A DNA stretch of 10,037 nucleotides from Succinivibrio sp. Its GTDB lineage: Bacteria > Pseudomonadota > Gammaproteobacteria > Enterobacterales > Succinivibrionaceae. Every line of letters begins with the position of its first letter. Positions within the stretch are counted from its first letter, which is position 1. The stretch covers positions 1 through 10,037 of the forward strand of contig JAGDBH010000095.1 of assembly GCA_017959135.1 (NCBI GenBank), written 5' to 3'. A model generated the notes under the pieces. It had not been told where the DNA came from. It made no database searches and saw nothing but the letters and a program-made list of their open reading frames with translations. The position numbers were made by a program, and so were the translations under genes. Shown in pieces: positions 7,085-10,037 of the stretch.

Positions 7085-8533
7085 ATGGGTTTTGTAAGAG
7101 GCTTTATCGAGTTTGCCAGAGTTGACATGCCACACGTTCCTGTAGAGGAGCGTGTTAAGAGCTTCTGTGAAATCTACGGAACTCTTTCTGATGACAAGGC
7201 TAAAATTCAGGCAGGACGCTGCATGGACTGCGGCATTCCATTCTGTATGCACGAGTGTCCTCTGCATAACGATATGCCTGACTTTAATGATTTTGTCTGT
7301 GAGGGTGAATACAAGAAGGCTTATACCGTTCTGTCATCAACCAACAACTTCCCTGAGATAACCGGAAGAATATGTCCTGCTCTGTGTGAGGAAGGATGTA
7401 CTCTGGGTATTCACAGAGATCCTGTCGGTATCAAGTCTGTTGAGCGTAAGATAGCAGAGTATGCCTTTGAGCATGGCTATGTGAGAGCTCAGAATATCAG
7501 TGATCGCAGCGGTAAGAAGGTTGCTGTTGTGGGCTCTGGTCCTGCAGCTTTAGCTGCTGCTCAGCAGTTAAACCGCTATGGTCATGATGTGACCGTCTAT
7601 GAGAAGATGAACAAGATTGGCGGTCTTCTGCGTTACGGTATTCCTGATTTCAAGCTTCCAAAGGATGTTCTGGACAGACGTATCGCTCTTTTGGAGCAGG
7701 AAGGCATTGTCTTTAGAACAAGCTCTATGGTCGGTTCCATCAAAGAGCTTGAGAATGGTGTTCACAATGATTCTGTAACAGAAATCAGAGGTGAGCAGCT
7801 GTTATCTGAATATGATGCAGTTGTTCTGGCCCCTGGTTCTGAAACTCCTCGTGATCTTAAGATTCCAGGACGTGAATTAAAGGGAATTCACTTTGCTCTT
7901 GATTTTCTGATTGCCCAGAATCGTGAGAATAACGGTGACTGTGTAAATCCTATCGAGGTTAACGGCAAGAATGTCGTGGTTATAGGTGGTGGTGAAACCG
8001 CATCCGACTGTATCGGTGTATCCATCAGAAAGGGGGCCAAGTCAGTAACTCAGCTTGATTATCATGAGGAACTGCCTGAGAGTGTTGATATCAGTATGGC
8101 ATGGCCTGACTGGAGACGTATCAAGAGAACCTCAAGCTCTCATGAGGAAGGCTGTACCCGTCTGTTCTCGACCAACACCCTTGAGTTCAACGGTAAAGGC
8201 AAGGTTAAGTCAGTAAAGGTTAACAAGGTTAAATGGACTGCTCCACGCAAGTTCGAGGGAATCGACGGTACTGAATCAACAATCGATGCAGATGTGGTTC
8301 TGATTGCTATGGGCTATGCTCATCCATCAGCATCTTTAGTTAAAGAGTTTAGCCTTGAGACCGATCAGAGAGGCAACATTCTTGCCAGAACAGAAGGTGA
8401 GGATGCCTACAGAACCAGCAATCCAAAGGTATTTGCGGCAGGTGACGGAAGAAAAGGCCAGTCTCTTGTGGTTTATGCTATTGCAGAAGGCAGAAGGTGT
8501 GCTGAGTCAGTAAACCGCTTTCTAAAAAAATAA
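7085..8533 (+). CDS. gltD: Glutamate synthase (NADPH) small beta subunit
   Basis: This flavoprotein takes electrons from NADPH through FAD and iron-sulfur clusters to the FMN site of GltB. The 482 residues compare with about 472 in E. coli. Cys46, Cys49, Cys54 and Cys58 (CX2CX4CX3CP) and a second set, Cys97, Cys101 and Cys105 in GRICPALCEEGC, form the N-terminal iron-sulfur region. The FAD-binding fold begins at about 145 (VAVVGSGPAALAAAQQL), followed by IGGLLRYGIPDFKLPK. A second dinucleotide fold begins at about 297 (VVVIGGGETASDC) and is expected to bind NADPH. RTSSSHEEGC and the FAAGDGRKGQSLVVYAIAEGR tail are typical of the family. In the first fold the last glycine of GxGxxG is alanine, which I believe is tolerated in this family. 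It is the last gene of the operon and is followed by a hairpin terminator. The same fold occurs in other GltD-like electron-transfer subunits, but the adjacent gltB settles the role. Confidence 0.95.
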   Translation: MGFVRGFIEFARVDMPHVPVEERVKSFCEIYGTLSDDKAKIQAGRCMDCGIPFCMHECPLHNDMPDFNDFVCEGEYKKAYTVLSSTNNFPEITGRICPALCEEGCTLGIHRDPVGIKSVERKIAEYAFEHGYVRAQNISDRSGKKVAVVGSGPAALAAAQQLNRYGHDVTVYEKMNKIGGLLRYGIPDFKLPKDVLDRRIALLEQEGIVFRTSSMVGSIKELENGVHNDSVTEIRGEQLLSEYDAVVLAPGSETPRDLKIPGRELKGIHFALDFLIAQNRENNGDCVNPIEVNGKNVVVIGGGETASDCIGVSIRKGAKSVTQLDYHEELPESVDISMAWPDWRRIKRTSSSHEEGCTRLFSTNTLEFNGKGKVKSVKVNKVKWTAPRKFEGIDGTESTIDADVVLIAMGYAHPSASLVKEFSLETDQRGNILARTEGEDAYRTSNPKVFAAGDGRKGQSLVVYAIAEGRRCAESVNRFLKK

Positions 8534-8546
8534 CCTCTCAGTAATA

Positions 8547-8567
8547 TGATCTGTGCTGAGCAGATCA
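8547..8567 (+). other. Small hairpin just after gltD
   Basis: TGATCTG at 8547-8553 and CAGATCA at 8561-8567 form a 7-bp stem with a 7-base loop, 14 bases after the gltD stop. It is followed by an A-rich run, not a T tract, so it is not a plus-strand terminator by itself. It may protect the messenger 3' end or simply accompany the main terminator just downstream. Confidence 0.45.
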
Positions 8568-8570
8568 AAC

Positions 8571-8624
8571 AAAAGCTCGAAATCTGAATCAGTATGACTG
8601 AATATAAGGTTTCGAGCTTTTTTT
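8571..8624. terminator. Intrinsic terminator of the glnA-gltBD operon, possibly bidirectional
   Basis: AAAAGCTCGAAA at 8571-8582 pairs perfectly with TTTCGAGCTTTT at 8610-8621, a 12-bp stem, and the run of T continues to 8624. The 27-base loop can form its own hairpin (TCAGT at 8589-8593 with ACTGA at 8597-8601). On the minus strand the A tract becomes TTTT after the stem, so it can also end the converging gene at 8687-9928. It lies between two converging genes, where a shared terminator is expected. Confidence 0.85.
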
Positions 8625-8686
8625 CAACATTGAGGAATACATAAAGTCGAATTGATGCAGTCTCTGCTTACTTCTGAGCCTGTTTC

Positions 8687-9928
8687 CTATGCCAGTCTAT
8701 AAACATCATCAGGTGTATAACAGTTTCCTTCTGAGAAGATTTCCCAGTCTGTAATATCCTCAAAAGGATAGGTGCCGATATCGCCTTCCTTTATGCCTTT
8801 GACGAAATAAGCATCCTGAGTCAGTTCGGCTACAATTGAATCCTTCTTGATTTCCTTAAGTTCAAACCAGATATGCTCCTTCTCTGAGTCCTCATCAATG
8901 AATTCTTCGTCCTTCTGCAGAGCGATTTTGACGATGATTACATTATCCTTGTTTTCAGCCGCCTTGATGAGATAAGGCAGTCTTTCAATGGCAAGATCGC
9001 TCATACGTCTGGTTTCTTCGTTTGAAATCATGAAGATAGGATTCTGCTCAAGGTATGTATCAAACTCCTGTACTGGAGTGTATTCTCTGGCCTCGGCATC
9101 ATCAGGACCCATATACATCATGAGAACATAGGTATCCTCGCTGTGATAGTTATCCTCATCTTCAGCACGATCTTCCTCTGTGCCTAAGGTTGCCTCTGGA
9201 TAGAATTTTAGAGCCTCCTTCCAGTCAACTGCTGTACAGACCAGATATCTGTCATCTGCCTGACCTATGAATACAGGTTCACCTGGCTCTACAATCTCAT
9301 TATCATCAAGCATTCTGTAGGCAAAGGTTTCGATAATACGATAATGCTCTTCATACATGTCTTTGGTTGAACAGAGAATTTCAAGCTCATAAAGTCCGCA
9401 GCGTCTTAGACCGTGTGTATGCAGCCAGATCTCATCATCTCCATTGGAGACAGCCTGAACGGTAAACAGATATCGTGGGGCAGGGAGTGTTTTTGATTCT
9501 GCTGCAAATGACACCCATTTACCAGAGAGAAGTTTTTCTGCCGGGCAGTCCATAACTGCAAGAATCTCGTTTGGAAACATAGCGTTAATGATGCGCAGCT
9601 GATCGTGAAAACACTTTAGGCTGTTTCCTTTGAAGTCCATGTTCACACCAAGCCCCATTCTGGCTTCATCAATCTGTTTGATTTCTTCCTCCGAGAATGC
9701 GTGAGCCGGTCTTACCATATCAGGAATATCAATCTCTGTAGGATCGAGGTCTACCTCGTAGACAGTATCATCAAGTTTTAGCTTAAGAATCAGGCCTCTC
9801 TCTTCATCTGTGCAGATATCCTCAATCTGGATATCTTCACTCTGCATCAGATTTTCAAGCGGTTTCTTAGGATCATGCATATCCTCTACATTCTTAGGAA
9901 TGATGATCATGTAGGAGGATTCTTTCAC
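8687..9928 (-). CDS. Uncharacterised DUF4026-like protein with DUF2314-like C-terminus
   Basis: I do not know a function for this protein. From memory, its 413 residues resemble DUF4026 proteins. Residues about 351-399 (EHIWFELKEI through DITDWEIF) look like a DUF2314 module, a small beta-rich domain common in orphan proteins. There is no signal peptide or membrane segment, so it is probably cytosolic. It is very acidic, with a charged linker around 255-270 (EEDRAEDED). The first third predicts a short alpha/beta region (YMIIIPK, then LILKLKLDDTVYEVDL). The start is taken as GTG at 9926-9928, with AAGG nine bases upstream on the minus strand and an in-frame TAG further up. An ATG six codons inside is the alternative. 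It faces the glnA operon tail to tail and is not cotranscribed with anything visible. A housekeeping role or an immunity-type role are both open; the DUF assignments are tentative. Confidence 0.7.
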   Translation of the reverse strand: MKESSYMIIIPKNVEDMHDPKKPLENLMQSEDIQIEDICTDEERGLILKLKLDDTVYEVDLDPTEIDIPDMVRPAHAFSEEEIKQIDEARMGLGVNMDFKGNSLKCFHDQLRIINAMFPNEILAVMDCPAEKLLSGKWVSFAAESKTLPAPRYLFTVQAVSNGDDEIWLHTHGLRRCGLYELEILCSTKDMYEEHYRIIETFAYRMLDDNEIVEPGEPVFIGQADDRYLVCTAVDWKEALKFYPEATLGTEEDRAEDEDNYHSEDTYVLMMYMGPDDAEAREYTPVQEFDTYLEQNPIFMISNEETRRMSDLAIERLPYLIKAAENKDNVIIVKIALQKDEEFIDEDSEKEHIWFELKEIKKDSIVAELTQDAYFVKGIKEGDIGTYPFEDITDWEIFSEGNCYTPDDVYRLA

Positions 9929-10037
9929 TGTGTTATGCCTTATGAACTATTTAAGTGTTCAGTTTGTTGTTATTAAGATTTTCGTTATAAGGATAACTAT
10001 TAAAAAACTTATTACTTAGAGTTAGCTTATAGAAGTG
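9929..10037 (-). promoter_or_regulatory. Upstream region of the DUF4026-like gene
   Basis: This AT-rich stretch must contain at least part of the promoter of the minus-strand gene. A TATAAC resembling a -10 box lies at 9984-9989 on the minus strand, but the matching -35 position is poor. A short inverted repeat, GTTAT at 9984-9988 and ATAAC at 9993-9997, overlaps it. AAGG, nine bases before the GTG, is the likely ribosome binding site. I cannot name a firm promoter. Confidence 0.3.

Noticed and set aside
7064..7267. Minus-strand ORF of 67 codons across the gltB-gltD junction
   Set aside because: It lies antisense to two well-supported genes with conserved motifs and resembles no protein I know.
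9908..9910. ATG six codons inside the minus-strand gene as its start
   Set aside because: No good ribosome binding site precedes it, whereas the GTG at 9926-9928 has AAGG nine bases upstream. The choice remains uncertain.

Overview
The window looks like chromosomal housekeeping DNA from a low-to-moderate GC gammaproteobacterium. The glutamine synthetase can be aligned to the Escherichia coli enzyme from memory without gaps over its 469 residues, while the intergenic DNA is very AT-rich. A gut anaerobe such as a member of the Succinivibrionaceae is my best guess. That assignment is inference and rests on no marker gene. There are no tRNA or rRNA genes, mobile elements, CRISPR arrays or large repeats.

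Layout. Positions 1-640 hold the C-terminal half of an LL-diaminopimelate aminotransferase (dapL, lysine/peptidoglycan precursor synthesis), closed by an intrinsic terminator at 667-701. An AT-rich gap of almost 390 bases follows and carries the glnA control region: two NtrC-like half-site motifs, a sigma-70-type promoter, and a perfect 8+1+8 palindrome on the predicted start point. Then come glnA (glutamine synthetase, 1028-2437), gltB (glutamate synthase large subunit, 2498-7084) and gltD (small subunit, 7085-8533), all on the plus strand. The glnA-gltB gap is 60 bases with no terminator, and gltB and gltD touch with no gap, so one transcript is likely. A strong hairpin terminator at 8571-8624 ends this unit. 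On the minus strand, converging on it, lies an acidic protein resembling the DUF4026/DUF2314 families (8687-9928), whose function is unknown.

How the genes work together. GlnA fixes ammonium onto glutamate to make glutamine. GltBD uses that glutamine, 2-oxoglutarate and NADPH to make two glutamates. The operon is therefore a complete GS-GOGAT ammonium assimilation cycle in one block. This differs from E. coli, where glnA sits with the NtrBC genes and gltBD lies elsewhere. No nitrogen regulator is encoded in the window. DapL also uses glutamate as amino donor, but it is separated by a terminator and is probably an independent unit.

The window is mostly ordinary. The points that deserve a second look are the glnA palindrome, the absence of a sigma-54 promoter beside NtrC-like motifs, the mixed apparent affinities of GlnA, GltB and DapL, and the uncharacterised minus-strand gene. 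I do not see a clearly new biological system.
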